From Deltaproteobacteria bacterium (GTDB lineage Bacteria; Desulfobacterota; Desulfuromonadia; Desulfuromonadales; Geopsychrobacteraceae), in contig JAJRQI010000007.1 of the NCBI GenBank assembly GCA_024280335.1, positions 80,835-144,834 on the forward strand: DNA of 64,000 nt. The letters are read 5' to 3'. Under the pieces are notes generated by a model that did no database searches, was not told the origin of the DNA, and saw nothing but the letters and a program-made list of their open reading frames with translations. The position numbers and the translations under genes were made by a program. This document shows, in pieces, positions 34,674-42,922 of this stretch (positions within the stretch are counted from its first letter, which is position 1; every line of letters begins with the position of its first letter).

Positions 34674-35351
34674 TTACGGGCCGCGCTCAGCGAGCCAGAT
34701 CGCGTGCAGATCGCCCTTTTTTCCATCGGCCCGCACCCGCACCTGCTGCACGCTGAAGCCGACCTTGCGCAGTCGTTCCATGAATTCGCGGTCCGGACCG
34801 GCCGACCAGACCGCCAGAATCCCGCTCGGCCGCAGCGCAGTGTAGGCTTCGGTCAAGCCGTCCATACTGTAAAGCCAATTGTTTTTCTTCCGCGTCAAGC
34901 CTTCCGGGCCGTTATCGACATCAAGCAGAATTGCATCAAAGGCGCGTCGTTCAGCGCGCAGAATTTTGGCGACATCCCCTTCTCGAACGGTCGTCCGTCG
35001 ATCCTGCAACGGATGACCCGCATGCGCGCCCAGCGCACCGCGATTCCACCTCACCACTGCCGGAACCAGTTCACCCACCACCACTTCGGCATCCTCTCCG
35101 AGCTGGCGCAGTGCGGCGGCCAGGGTGAAACCCATCCCCAAACCACCGATCAGCACCCGGGGCCTGGGACGATCGGCGACTTTGCTGCAGGTCAGACTGG
35201 CCAGCGAATCTTCCGAGGCATGCTCAAGGGTGTTCATCAGCTGTCCGCCACTCTTGATGCTGATCGAGAAATGGGTTTCACTCTGATAGAAGCACAGCTC
35301 GTCCTCGGTGCCGGGAATTGCGGCGCTATCGATTAATTTCCAGGAAGTCAT
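34674..35351 (-). CDS. Spermidine-synthase-like methyltransferase-fold protein
   Basis: A 225-residue Rossmann-fold protein related to spermidine synthases: VLIGGLGMGFTLAAALRQL (nucleotide-binding loop), VVVGELVPAVVRWN (acidic strand end) and FDAILLDVDNGPEG. It lacks the N-terminal beta-strand domain of true polyamine synthases in full, so the substrate is uncertain; several such proteins are annotated as spermidine synthase without proof. Its stop abuts the stop of the chemotaxis receptor on the other strand with no spacer. Confidence 0.8.
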   Translation of the reverse strand: MTSWKLIDSAAIPGTEDELCFYQSETHFSISIKSGGQLMNTLEHASEDSLASLTCSKVADRPRPRVLIGGLGMGFTLAAALRQLGEDAEVVVGELVPAVVRWNRGALGAHAGHPLQDRRTTVREGDVAKILRAERRAFDAILLDVDNGPEGLTRKKNNWLYSMDGLTEAYTALRPSGILAVWSAGPDREFMERLRKVGFSVQQVRVRADGKKGDLHAIWLAERGP

Positions 35352-35378
35352 GACCTATCTCTCTCGGGCAATCCGGGA

Positions 35379-36278
35379 TCAGAGGCGGCGAATGTGAATC
35401 TGCGATTCAGGATTCTCCAGCGGCTCCGGGGCGGTCATCCCATGCTGCTGAAAATGATCCAGCGGGATCTGCATCGCCAGCATGCCGACCGAAGTCACCG
35501 CCAGCAGGGCCAGAAAGGCCAGCCCCATGCCGATCCGCTTGCCCCGGCTCACCGCATAGTAGCGAGCCCGCTCGGCTGCGGGACGTTTTGACGAAGAATA
35601 GATCTGCAGACTGCCCATGATAATCACCAGGGCGATAATCGGTGACCAGGTCAGATAAAACAGGCCGACCGCCCCGACCAGGCCGACAATCCACAGTTTA
35701 GGGCTGATCACGCCGATAATCCGCCCACCGTCGAGGGGGGAGATCGGCAGCAGATTGAACAGGTTGAGCAGAAATCCGGACATCGCCAGGGCGTACCAGA
35801 AGGGATTGCCGCTCAACAGGCCGATCAGTGCACAGCCGATCGCTCCCAGAGTGCCGAGCAGCGGCCCGCCATAGGCCATCACCGCTTCAGAAAAAGCATT
35901 GTCCGGCATCTGTTTCATACCGATAAAGGCGCCCATGAACGGAATGAACATCGGTGCCGTCGCCTTGATGCCCAGCATCCGCAGCGCCGCCACATGCCCC
36001 ATCTCGTGGATAAACAGCAGCGCCACAAAGCCGGCGGCAAACGGCCAGCCCCAGAACATGGCGTAGGCCCAGATGCTGATCAGCATGGTGATGAAAGTCT
36101 TGAACTTGCCGATCTGCAGGAGCACCGCAAGGTATTTCAGCTTGCTGAAGAGAAAAATCAGCAGCAGACCGAGCGGCCCGAGCTTGCGCAGCAGCCCCTT
36201 TTTTTCCGGCGGCGGGTTTGCTGCCGGACGATAGCTGTCCGGCAGATCGTATTGAGAATCTGAATGGGGATCGTTCAT
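35379..36278 (-). CDS. Site-2-type M50 zinc metalloprotease
   Basis: A 299-residue polytopic membrane protein. The zinc site is LLFIHEMGHVAAL (residues 91-95 HEMGH) inside a membrane segment, and the third ligand region is LLPISPLDGGRIIG. The family performs intramembrane proteolysis, often of anti-sigma factors. The N-terminal 35 residues are hydrophilic and Pro-rich. The ATG at 36278 (GGAT six bases upstream) is preferred to a TTG four codons earlier. No obvious substrate is encoded nearby. Confidence 0.88.
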   Translation of the reverse strand: MNDPHSDSQYDLPDSYRPAANPPPEKKGLLRKLGPLGLLLIFLFSKLKYLAVLLQIGKFKTFITMLISIWAYAMFWGWPFAAGFVALLFIHEMGHVAALRMLGIKATAPMFIPFMGAFIGMKQMPDNAFSEAVMAYGGPLLGTLGAIGCALIGLLSGNPFWYALAMSGFLLNLFNLLPISPLDGGRIIGVISPKLWIVGLVGAVGLFYLTWSPIIALVIIMGSLQIYSSSKRPAAERARYYAVSRGKRIGMGLAFLALLAVTSVGMLAMQIPLDHFQQHGMTAPEPLENPESQIHIRRL

Positions 36279-36318
36279 TTTGATATCCAATGGACAAAAA
36301 CTGCCCGGTTAAAATTCT

Positions 36319-36487
36319 CCTGAATCCGTGAGTATTCGACGGCAAATAGCAACAAGTCATTGAATTGCCTAAGCGTCTCAAAAATCACCGCTTAACCTTT
36401 GGGTGAGGCTAAGAATTTTTGAAACACTTATTCAATCCAAGCACTTGCACTCTTTATCCGCCGCTTACTTACGGATCCAGGATTCAG
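36319..36487. repeat. Inverted-repeat element, family 2
   Basis: Left end CCTGAATCCGTGAGTATTCG and a matching right end near 36460-36487 are inverted relative to each other; an inner stem pairs TCAAAAAT with ATTTTTGA. The left end recurs alone at 53163-53186. Together with the hairpin at 36589 it fills most of the 386-base spacer 36279-36664, in which no gene is seen. Confidence 0.6.
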
Positions 36488-36588
36488 ACCGGCAGCATAA
36501 GTCATTTCGGGTCGCTTGGGAAGGCTTGTTGAACCAGCCGGAGGATTGAAAAAAAGGGTTGCAGCAGAATTGATTTGAGGCTAAGCTC

Positions 36589-36619
36589 CCGGCAAATGTC
36601 GACATTCGACATTTGCCGG
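36589..36619. promoter_or_regulatory. Perfect 14-base inverted repeat before the aminotransferase
   Basis: CCGGCAAATGTCGA (36589-36602) and its exact complement (36606-36619) are separated by only three bases. No T-tract follows. It ends 45 bases before the aminotransferase start, so it may be an operator for a dimeric regulator or an mRNA leader hairpin. Confidence 0.6.
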
Positions 36620-36664
36620 AGATAACATCGATAAGACCTGAAATCATGAGCAAAGGTGAAGAAC

Positions 36665-37951
36665 ATGGCAAACGGACAACATGAGGTCCATCTCAATCTG
36701 AATGTGCGCGGGCTGCCGCTGTCGGCAACCCTGGAGATCAACGAACAGAGCAACCGACTGCTCGATAACGGCCGACAGGTCTTCAAACTGGGTCTGGGTC
36801 AGTCGCCGTTTCCAGTCCCGGCACCGGTGGTCAGGGAACTGCAGACCAACGCCTACCAGAAGGATTATCTGCCGGTCAAAGGGCTGCCCGCCCTCTGCGA
36901 TGCGGTCACCGGCTACTATCGGCGCACCCAGGGGCTGAACTTTCGCGGCGAGAATATCCTGGTCGGCCCCGGCTCCAAGGAGTTGATGTTCATCCTGCAG
37001 CTGGTCTATTACGGTGATCTGGTCATCCCCACCCCCAGCTGGGTCTCCTATGCCCCTCAAGCCAATATCGTCGGCCGGCCGGTCCGCTGGTTGACCACCG
37101 AAGCCCGCAACAACTGGCTGCTGACGCCGTCCGAACTGGAGAAACTCTGCGCCAAGGATCCGACCAAGCCGCGGATCGTCATTCTGAACTATCCGAATAA
37201 TCCGACCGGCTGTTCCTATTCCACCGAACAGCTGCAGGCCCTGGCCGTAACGGCGCGCAAATACAAGATTATCCTGCTTTCCGACGAGATCTACGGTGAA
37301 TTGAATTTTCAGGGGAACCACCAATCGATCGCCCGCTTCTACCCGGAAGGGACGATCATCGCCAGCGGCTTGAGCAAGTGGGCCGGGGCCGGTGGCTGGC
37401 GACTGGGAACTTTTGCCTTCCCAAGTGAACTCGACTGGCTGCTGGAGGCGATGGCGGCCGTGGCCAGCGAAACCTTTACCGCCACCAGTGCACCGATTCA
37501 ATACGCTGCGGTTCGGGCGTTTAACGGCGGTGACGAAATGGAGTACTATCTGCGGCAATCCCGGCGGATTCTGCGAGAATTGTCTGGCTGGATCTGGCAG
37601 TCGCTGTCGCAGGCGGGTCTCGAGGTGGCCTGTCCGGACGGAGCCTTCTATATGTTCCCCGATTTCGAACCGCTCCGCTCACGACTGGAGGCCAAAGGAA
37701 TCGAGAACAGCACGCAACTCTGCCGACGACTGCTGGATGAGACCGGAGTGGCGATCCTGCCCGGCAGCTGCTTCGGCCGACCGGAGCAGGAGTTGACCGC
37801 ACGGCTGGCCTTCGTCGACTTCGACGGCGCCCGAGCCCTGGCGGCGGCCGAGCAGATTCCGGCCGAGCAGGAGTTGGGCGAAGAGTTCCTGCGCCAATAT
37901 TGTGAAAAGGTGCTGACCGCGATCGATCGGCTCTGTAACTGGCTGCAGTAG
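36665..37951 (+). CDS. Pyridoxal-phosphate-dependent aminotransferase, class I/II
   Basis: A 428-residue aspartate-aminotransferase-fold enzyme. Seen are LGLGQSPFPVPAPVVREL, YLPVKGLPALCDAV, ILVGPGSKELMFILQ, VILNYPNNPTGCSYS, ILLSDEIYGELNF and the PLP Lys238 in ASGLSKWAGAGGWRLG; the Arg that binds the carboxylate lies in the C-terminal TARLAFVDFDG. Substrate specificity cannot be read. The ATG at 36665 has AAGGTG upstream; a GTG nine bases earlier overlaps that site. Transcribed alone, with a striking inverted repeat upstream. Confidence 0.9.
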   Translation: MANGQHEVHLNLNVRGLPLSATLEINEQSNRLLDNGRQVFKLGLGQSPFPVPAPVVRELQTNAYQKDYLPVKGLPALCDAVTGYYRRTQGLNFRGENILVGPGSKELMFILQLVYYGDLVIPTPSWVSYAPQANIVGRPVRWLTTEARNNWLLTPSELEKLCAKDPTKPRIVILNYPNNPTGCSYSTEQLQALAVTARKYKIILLSDEIYGELNFQGNHQSIARFYPEGTIIASGLSKWAGAGGWRLGTFAFPSELDWLLEAMAAVASETFTATSAPIQYAAVRAFNGGDEMEYYLRQSRRILRELSGWIWQSLSQAGLEVACPDGAFYMFPDFEPLRSRLEAKGIENSTQLCRRLLDETGVAILPGSCFGRPEQELTARLAFVDFDGARALAAAEQIPAEQELGEEFLRQYCEKVLTAIDRLCNWLQ

Positions 37952-37976
37952 AGCGGAAGAATGGATCGTCAGATAC

Positions 37977-38112
37977 GATTCAGCAGCGCGATGGATGGCC
38001 TCGCGCTGCCCACTCCAAGGGCCGCATGAACCCATCCCTGGGGCTTGACTGTCGCCATCCAGGCGACAGACACCCTTGGAGTGGGCACCCCGACACCATC
38101 CTGCTGAATAGT
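37977..38112. repeat. Dispersed palindromic repeat, family 1, copy B
   Basis: Matches copy A (13610-13746) including the loop, with outer arms TTCAGCAG/CTGCTGAA and GGATGG/CCATCC and long arms CTGCCCACTCCAAGGG / CCCTTGGAGTGGGCA. The inner hairpin is TGTCGCC/GGCGACA where copy A has TGACGCC/GGCGTCA: both sides changed together, keeping the pairing. Confidence 0.85.
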
Positions 38113-38136
38113 TTTCCCGCTCTCAGCCCTTTCTAC

Positions 38137-39147
38137 TTACCTATAGCCCTGAAACCAGGAAACCGGCCCGACATCAAGCATCGTTTTTAAGCCGGGCGCT
38201 GCCCGGCGAACCAGCGGCACGCTGTTCGCGAGCATAGCGCAAGTGGCAATATCGCCGTTAAAACCGCCTTTGACCTCGGAGTATATCGGCGGTTCCCCTT
38301 CAATCCGCACCGAATCTTTGGCTGCCGGATGACCGAGATAGGCCTGCAGTTCGATCGTAATCACCGGTTTGCCCTGCATGTAGCCGGTCGCCGTCTGCAG
38401 CACACCGGCGACGTCCCCTTTGGCCACGGTTAAAAATCGGCTCTCCAGATCACGTTCGGCGATGGCCGGTTTGACGATATCCTCGACGCGATCCAGCTTC
38501 CAGCCCATGGCCTTGGCAATCATCTGCACCGATTCGGTGAAGCCGACGTGACGGATAATTTTCGCAGCGACCTTCTCTTTGAACTCATCCAAAGAGAGCC
38601 CGGCACCGATCTTCTGCTGGAAAGGCAACCGCCGCAGCGCAGCGTCCTGATACCTTTCGACCCGGATTGAATCGACCCGCCGGCAAACACTGGTCAGGAA
38701 AATCGGCAGAGCGTCCATGGCAAAACCGGGGTTCACCCCGTTGCTGAGGATGGTCACGCCGGCTTCCTTGGCCGCCGCATCGATACTTTCGGCAAGACGA
38801 TAATCCTCCTCCCAGGGGTAGGCCAGCTCCTCGCAGGAGGAGATGATATTCTTTTTGTATTTAAGACAGAGGCGCAGCTGCTCTTCCAGCTCGGCAAAAG
38901 AAGAGAGCGTGGCAAGCACCACCACATCTGCGTCGCTGTCGGCCAGAGTCTGTTCCGCGTCCCCGGAGACGATAACCCCCAAAGGCTTGTCGAGCTTCAG
39001 CAAATCACCGACATCCTGACCGATTTTGGCCGGATCGATATCGATCGCAGCCTCCAGTTCGACGTTTTCACGCTCCAGAAGATAACGGGCAATTTTTTCG
39101 CCGATAGGACCCATACCGAATTGAATAAATTTGAGTGTCGCTGCCAC
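38137..39147 (-). CDS. Dihydrodipicolinate-reductase-like dehydrogenase
   Basis: A 336-residue NAD(P)-dependent enzyme. The N-terminus FIQFGMGPIGEKIARYLLE is a Rossmann GxGxxG, followed by AAIDIDPAKIGQDVGDLL and VVLATLSSFAELEEQL. ILSNGVNPGFAMDALPIFL and the C-terminal half resemble 2,4-diaminopentanoate dehydrogenase (Ord) of ornithine fermentation. Close relatives occur in genomes without that pathway, so the substrate is uncertain. A weak ribosome site (AGGAGG about 5-10 bases before the ATG at 39147) is present. It lies alone between two copies of the family 1 repeat. Confidence 0.8.
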   Translation of the reverse strand: MAATLKFIQFGMGPIGEKIARYLLERENVELEAAIDIDPAKIGQDVGDLLKLDKPLGVIVSGDAEQTLADSDADVVVLATLSSFAELEEQLRLCLKYKKNIISSCEELAYPWEEDYRLAESIDAAAKEAGVTILSNGVNPGFAMDALPIFLTSVCRRVDSIRVERYQDAALRRLPFQQKIGAGLSLDEFKEKVAAKIIRHVGFTESVQMIAKAMGWKLDRVEDIVKPAIAERDLESRFLTVAKGDVAGVLQTATGYMQGKPVITIELQAYLGHPAAKDSVRIEGEPPIYSEVKGGFNGDIATCAMLANSVPLVRRAAPGLKTMLDVGPVSWFQGYR

Positions 39148-39282
39148 GGTTTTTCCTCCTTTGTTCTGGCATTAGTGTATCCCCCCCCAGCAAGACCTTG
39201 CCGAAAAACTTCCATGTCACAGAGAGAATCCGGGCATCTTCGCTATAATCATTTCTGGCACATCCCTTGCGATAATAATTTT

Positions 39283-39365
39283 GTAACGATTCAGCCGGAT
39301 GGGTTCAGGCACCCCTTGGAGTAGTGGGCAGCACGAGGTCATCCATCGCGCTGTCGAGTCGTTAC
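39283..39365. repeat. Dispersed palindromic repeat, family 1, copy C (shortened, reversed)
   Basis: GTAACGATTCAG at the left and CTGTCGAGTCGTTAC at the right form the ends; the interior reads as the reverse complement of copy B's left arm (CCTTGGAG, GTGGGCAGC, GAGG, CATCCATCGCGCTG) but the central loop is missing, giving 83 bases. It lies 65 bases before the TRAP receptor gene. Confidence 0.75.
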
Positions 39366-39429
39366 CGGTTTTTTATCCAGCAAGGGAACCCTATCCAATT
39401 CCGGATAACTATTAATTGAGGAGGAAAAA

Positions 39430-40449
39430 ATGATGCAGTTCAGGAAAGTGATGTTCGTCGTTGCAGCAGTCGCCTTGATGTTCGGCTCCATCTCCAGCGC
39501 GCAGGCCGCAAAAGAACGCAGCTATCTGCTCGCCACCGCCTCCACCGGCGGCACCTACTATCCAGTCGGGGTCGCACTCTCAACCCTGGTGAAGGTCAAG
39601 TTACAACCGAAACAGAAGATCGGCATGTCAGCAATCAACTCGGCCGGTTCCGGTGAGAACATCAAGCTGTTGCGCGATAACGAAGTCCAGTTCGCCATTC
39701 TGCAAGGTCTCTACGGTTCTTATGCCTGGAACGGCAGCGGACCGATTGCGGCGGCCGGACCGCAGAAGAACCTGCGCTCGGTGAGTATGCTCTGGCAGAA
39801 TGTCGAGCACTATGCGGTGTTGAAAGAATTTGCCAAAACCGGCACCGTCAGCGACCTGGTCGGGATGAAGGGGCAAGCGATGTCGATGGGGAAAAAGAAC
39901 TCCGGCACCCTCGGCTCCAACAAGGTTCTGCTCGGCAACCTGGGCGTCGACATCGATAAGGATTACGATCTGATCCATGTCGGTTACGGCCCCTCGGCCG
40001 ATGCGCTGCAAAACGGCCAGATCTCCGGCATGGGGATTCCCGCCGGTGCTCCGGCCGGTGCCATCACCAAAGCGATGGCAGCCATGGGCGACGAGATCAC
40101 CCTGCTTGATTTTACCGATACGCAAATGAAACAGGCCGATGGCGGCAGAAATCTCTGGACCCGTTTCGTGATCCCGGCCGGAACCTATCCGAATCAAAGC
40201 AAAGCGATCAACACCATCGCCCAGCCGAATTTCCTCGGTGTGCGTGCCGACCTGGACGAGGACGCCGTCTACCGGATCACCAAAGCGATCTACGAAAACC
40301 TGGCCTTCCTCAACGCTATTCATGGTGCCACCAAGGCGATGTCGCTGGAAAAAGCAACCGCCGGCCTGCCGCTGCCGCTGCACCCCGGCGCCGCTAAATA
40401 CTACCGGGAAGCCGGGATCAACATTCCTGACCATCTGATCGCAAAGTAA
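39430..40449 (+). CDS. TAXI-family TRAP transporter solute-binding protein
   Basis: A 339-residue periplasmic receptor with a signal peptide (VMFVVAAVALMFGSISSAQA, cut after AQA). The mature part begins LLATASTGGTYYPVGVALST, the TAXI-family signature, and has SAGSGENIKLLRDNEVQFA and LAFLNAIHGATKAM near the end. It would bind a carboxylate or amino acid-like solute and hand it to the adjacent fused permease. GAGGAGG lies immediately upstream; the ATG at 39433 is an equally possible start. Confidence 0.92.
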   Translation: MMQFRKVMFVVAAVALMFGSISSAQAAKERSYLLATASTGGTYYPVGVALSTLVKVKLQPKQKIGMSAINSAGSGENIKLLRDNEVQFAILQGLYGSYAWNGSGPIAAAGPQKNLRSVSMLWQNVEHYAVLKEFAKTGTVSDLVGMKGQAMSMGKKNSGTLGSNKVLLGNLGVDIDKDYDLIHVGYGPSADALQNGQISGMGIPAGAPAGAITKAMAAMGDEITLLDFTDTQMKQADGGRNLWTRFVIPAGTYPNQSKAINTIAQPNFLGVRADLDEDAVYRITKAIYENLAFLNAIHGATKAMSLEKATAGLPLPLHPGAAKYYREAGINIPDHLIAK

Positions 40450-40461
40450 TAGATCCGTCCA

Positions 40462-40498
40462 CACGGCCGCTCCCTTTGTGGGGCGGCCGTGACTTTTT
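40462..40498 (+). terminator. Intercistronic hairpin with T-tract between TRAP receptor and permease
   Basis: CACGGCCGC (40462-40470) pairs with GCGGCCGTG (40483-40491), followed by ACTTTTT. The permease gene starts 14 bases later. A partial terminator here would give more receptor than permease mRNA. Confidence 0.75.
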
Positions 40499-40511
40499 GG
40501 AGATCATGACT

Positions 40512-42608
40512 ATGTCGCTGTCCGAAACTGAAAGCCCGCTGCCGCCGTCCAGACTGCTGCTGATTCTCGGCGTGGCCGTCTCGCTGATGCACATCTGGTT
40601 CAATGTGCTGACGGTGCTGCCGACCCTGTGGCAGAATTCACTGCACTTTGCCGGATTCGCCCTGATCGCCGCACTGGTCTACCCGTTGCGCAAGGATGCC
40701 GGCATCGGTTGGCGCGCGCTCGACATCCTGCTGTGGGTTCTCGCCGCCGCCTCAGCCATCTACCTGATCTCCATGGAAGACGCCATCTATGCACGCGGTG
40801 TGCGGATGTCGCCGTCCGAATGGGCCGCCGGCATCATCCTGATCCTCTGCGCTCTGGAATTCACCCGCCGGGTCGCCGGTTGGTTTATCCCGGTGCTGAT
40901 CCTCATCGCCCTGAGTTACATCGGCTGGTGGGGACAGCACATCGACGGTGTCTTCAAGTTCGCCGGTTTACGTCCGGAGACGATCCTGTTTCGCAGTATT
41001 TACGGGGATGATGCGCTGTTCGGCACCATTGCGCGGATCTCCTCCACCTATGTTTTCATGTTCATCCTGTTCGGCGCTTTTCTGCTCCGTTCCGGAGCCG
41101 GAGAGTTCGTTATCGATCTGGCCCGCGCCGTCGCCGGGCGGATGGTCGGCGGACCGGGCATCGTCGCCGTGATGGCTTCCGGGCTGATGGGCACCATCTC
41201 CGGCTCGGCGGTCGCCAATACCGCCTCGACCGGCGTCATCACCATCCCGCTGATGAAGCGCGCCGGATTCCCGGCCAAGTTCGCCGCCGGGGTCGAAGCC
41301 GCCGCCTCTACCGGCGGTCAGCTGATGCCGCCGATCATGGGCGCCGGAGCCTTCGTCATGGCCACCTACACGCAGATTTCCTACAACATCATCGTCATGG
41401 TCAGCATCCTGCCGGCGGTCCTCTATTTTGCCACCGTCGCCTTCTTTGTCCGCATCGAAGCGAAACGCAGCCTGGTCACCGCCCTGGACGGCGAAAAGGT
41501 CTCCGCCATCGCCGTCATCAAAAAAGGCGGCATCGTCTTTCTGCTGCCGATCGGTGTGCTGATCGGCCTGTTGATTTACGGTTTCACACCGACCTATGCC
41601 GCCGGCATCAGCATCATCGCCGTGGTGGTCGCCTCCTGGCTGTCGCCCAACAAGATGGGACCGAAGGCGATTATCGAAGCGCTGGCGATGGGCGCACAGA
41701 ATATGGTGATGACCGCCATCCTGCTCTGTTCCGTCGGCCTGATCGTCAACGTTATCGCCACCGCCGGGGTCGGCAACACCTTCTCGCTGATGATCAACGA
41801 GTGGGCCGGGCACAGCATGATTATCGCCCTGGTGCTGATCGCCCTGGCGTCGCTGGTGCTCGGCATGGGCCTGCCGGTCACCGCCGCCTACATCGTCCTC
41901 GGCACCCTTTCGGCACCGGCCCTGCATGCCCTGATCTCCAACGGCCTGCTGGTCGACGCCCTCTCCAGCGGCCAGATCCCCGAAGCCGCGAAAGCGATTT
42001 TCATGCTCGCCGCGCCGGACAAACTGGCGGAGATCGGCAATCCGATGAGCGTCGAAGCAGCACGGCTGATTGTCGATACGATCCCGATCGACATGGGCAG
42101 TATGGTGCGTGATGCGGTCCTCAGCCAGGACACCCTGATGTTCGGCCTGCTCTCGGCCCACCTGATTGTTTTCTGGCTGAGCCAGGATTCCAACGTCACC
42201 CCGCCGGTCGCGCTAGCCGCCTTCACCGGCGCCGCCATCGCCGGCACCAAGCCGATGGAGACCGGCATTCAGTCATGGAAAATCGCCAAGGGACTGTATA
42301 TCGTCCCGCTGCTGTTTGCCTACACCCCCTTTATCGGCGGTTCGTGGTTGGAAGTGTTGCAGATCTTCTTCTTCGCCCTGTTCGGCCTCTATGCTTTTAC
42401 TGCCGCGTTGCAGGGGTTTATGGAGACAAAGCTCAATCCACTCTTCAGATTGCTGACCCTGGGTGCGGCTGTTGCGCTTTTGTGGCCGTCAACTCTTTTA
42501 GTGCATCTGGTCGGGCTGGTGGTGGTGGTCGGGATTTTCATGACCAGCTTCCGGGCTTCCCGGAAAGAGATGTTGGTTAGCAGCGGAGAGTTTTCCGCTG
42601 TTTCCTGA
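40512..42608 (+). CDS. TRAP transporter permease, fused small and large subunits (TAXI type)
   Basis: A 698-residue membrane protein with about 15-17 hydrophobic segments. The first four (about residues 10-130) correspond to the DctQ-like part and the remainder to the DctM-like part, with AVAGRMVGGPGIVAVMASGL, SAVANTASTGVITIPLMK, VEAAASTGGQLMPPIMGAGA and VLGMGLPVTAAYIVLGTLSA as family marks. It uses an ion gradient to import the solute bound by the receptor. GGAG lies nine bases before the ATG at 40512; the ATG at 40506 is only three bases from it. Confidence 0.92.
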   Translation: MSLSETESPLPPSRLLLILGVAVSLMHIWFNVLTVLPTLWQNSLHFAGFALIAALVYPLRKDAGIGWRALDILLWVLAAASAIYLISMEDAIYARGVRMSPSEWAAGIILILCALEFTRRVAGWFIPVLILIALSYIGWWGQHIDGVFKFAGLRPETILFRSIYGDDALFGTIARISSTYVFMFILFGAFLLRSGAGEFVIDLARAVAGRMVGGPGIVAVMASGLMGTISGSAVANTASTGVITIPLMKRAGFPAKFAAGVEAAASTGGQLMPPIMGAGAFVMATYTQISYNIIVMVSILPAVLYFATVAFFVRIEAKRSLVTALDGEKVSAIAVIKKGGIVFLLPIGVLIGLLIYGFTPTYAAGISIIAVVVASWLSPNKMGPKAIIEALAMGAQNMVMTAILLCSVGLIVNVIATAGVGNTFSLMINEWAGHSMIIALVLIALASLVLGMGLPVTAAYIVLGTLSAPALHALISNGLLVDALSSGQIPEAAKAIFMLAAPDKLAEIGNPMSVEAARLIVDTIPIDMGSMVRDAVLSQDTLMFGLLSAHLIVFWLSQDSNVTPPVALAAFTGAAIAGTKPMETGIQSWKIAKGLYIVPLLFAYTPFIGGSWLEVLQIFFFALFGLYAFTAALQGFMETKLNPLFRLLTLGAAVALLWPSTLLVHLVGLVVVVGIFMTSFRASRKEMLVSSGEFSAVS

Positions 42609-42701
42609 GGTGCTTGACAGAAATCGGGGAACTCACTACCTTTAATCAGCATTGCTATAAAGGGGCGGCATGAAAATAATTCATTGCATCCAAATCAATA
42701 G

Positions 42702-42750
42702 CAGCCGGGTGTAACGCATAAAGAATGCGTTACGCCCGGCTGTTGCTTTT
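42702..42750 (+). terminator. Strong Rho-independent terminator of the TRAP operon
   Basis: CAGCCGGG, GTAACGCAT, a five-base loop, ATGCGTTAC and CCCGGCTG form a long stem followed by TTGCTTTT. Beyond it, 42751-42922 is AT-rich and shows no gene; base composition changes sharply here, marking the left edge of the island. Confidence 0.85.
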
Positions 42751-42922
42751 CCTTTACTGGCATTGGGGGAAATCCATATCCGCTTATCTCAACACTGAAG
42801 AAAGATAACCCGTCTAGTAAGATGCTCTGTTGATCAGAGTGGACTTGTTGATTTAGGGTTGGTTGGGGTGATGTACAGAATCAGGATAATAATTTGTTAG
42901 AAAAAAGAGGTTAAAACACAGA

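Noticed and set aside
40968..42161. Long minus-strand frame opposite the TRAP permease
   Set aside because: Asp/Gly/His/Gln-rich product is the mirror of a membrane protein gene; no family character.
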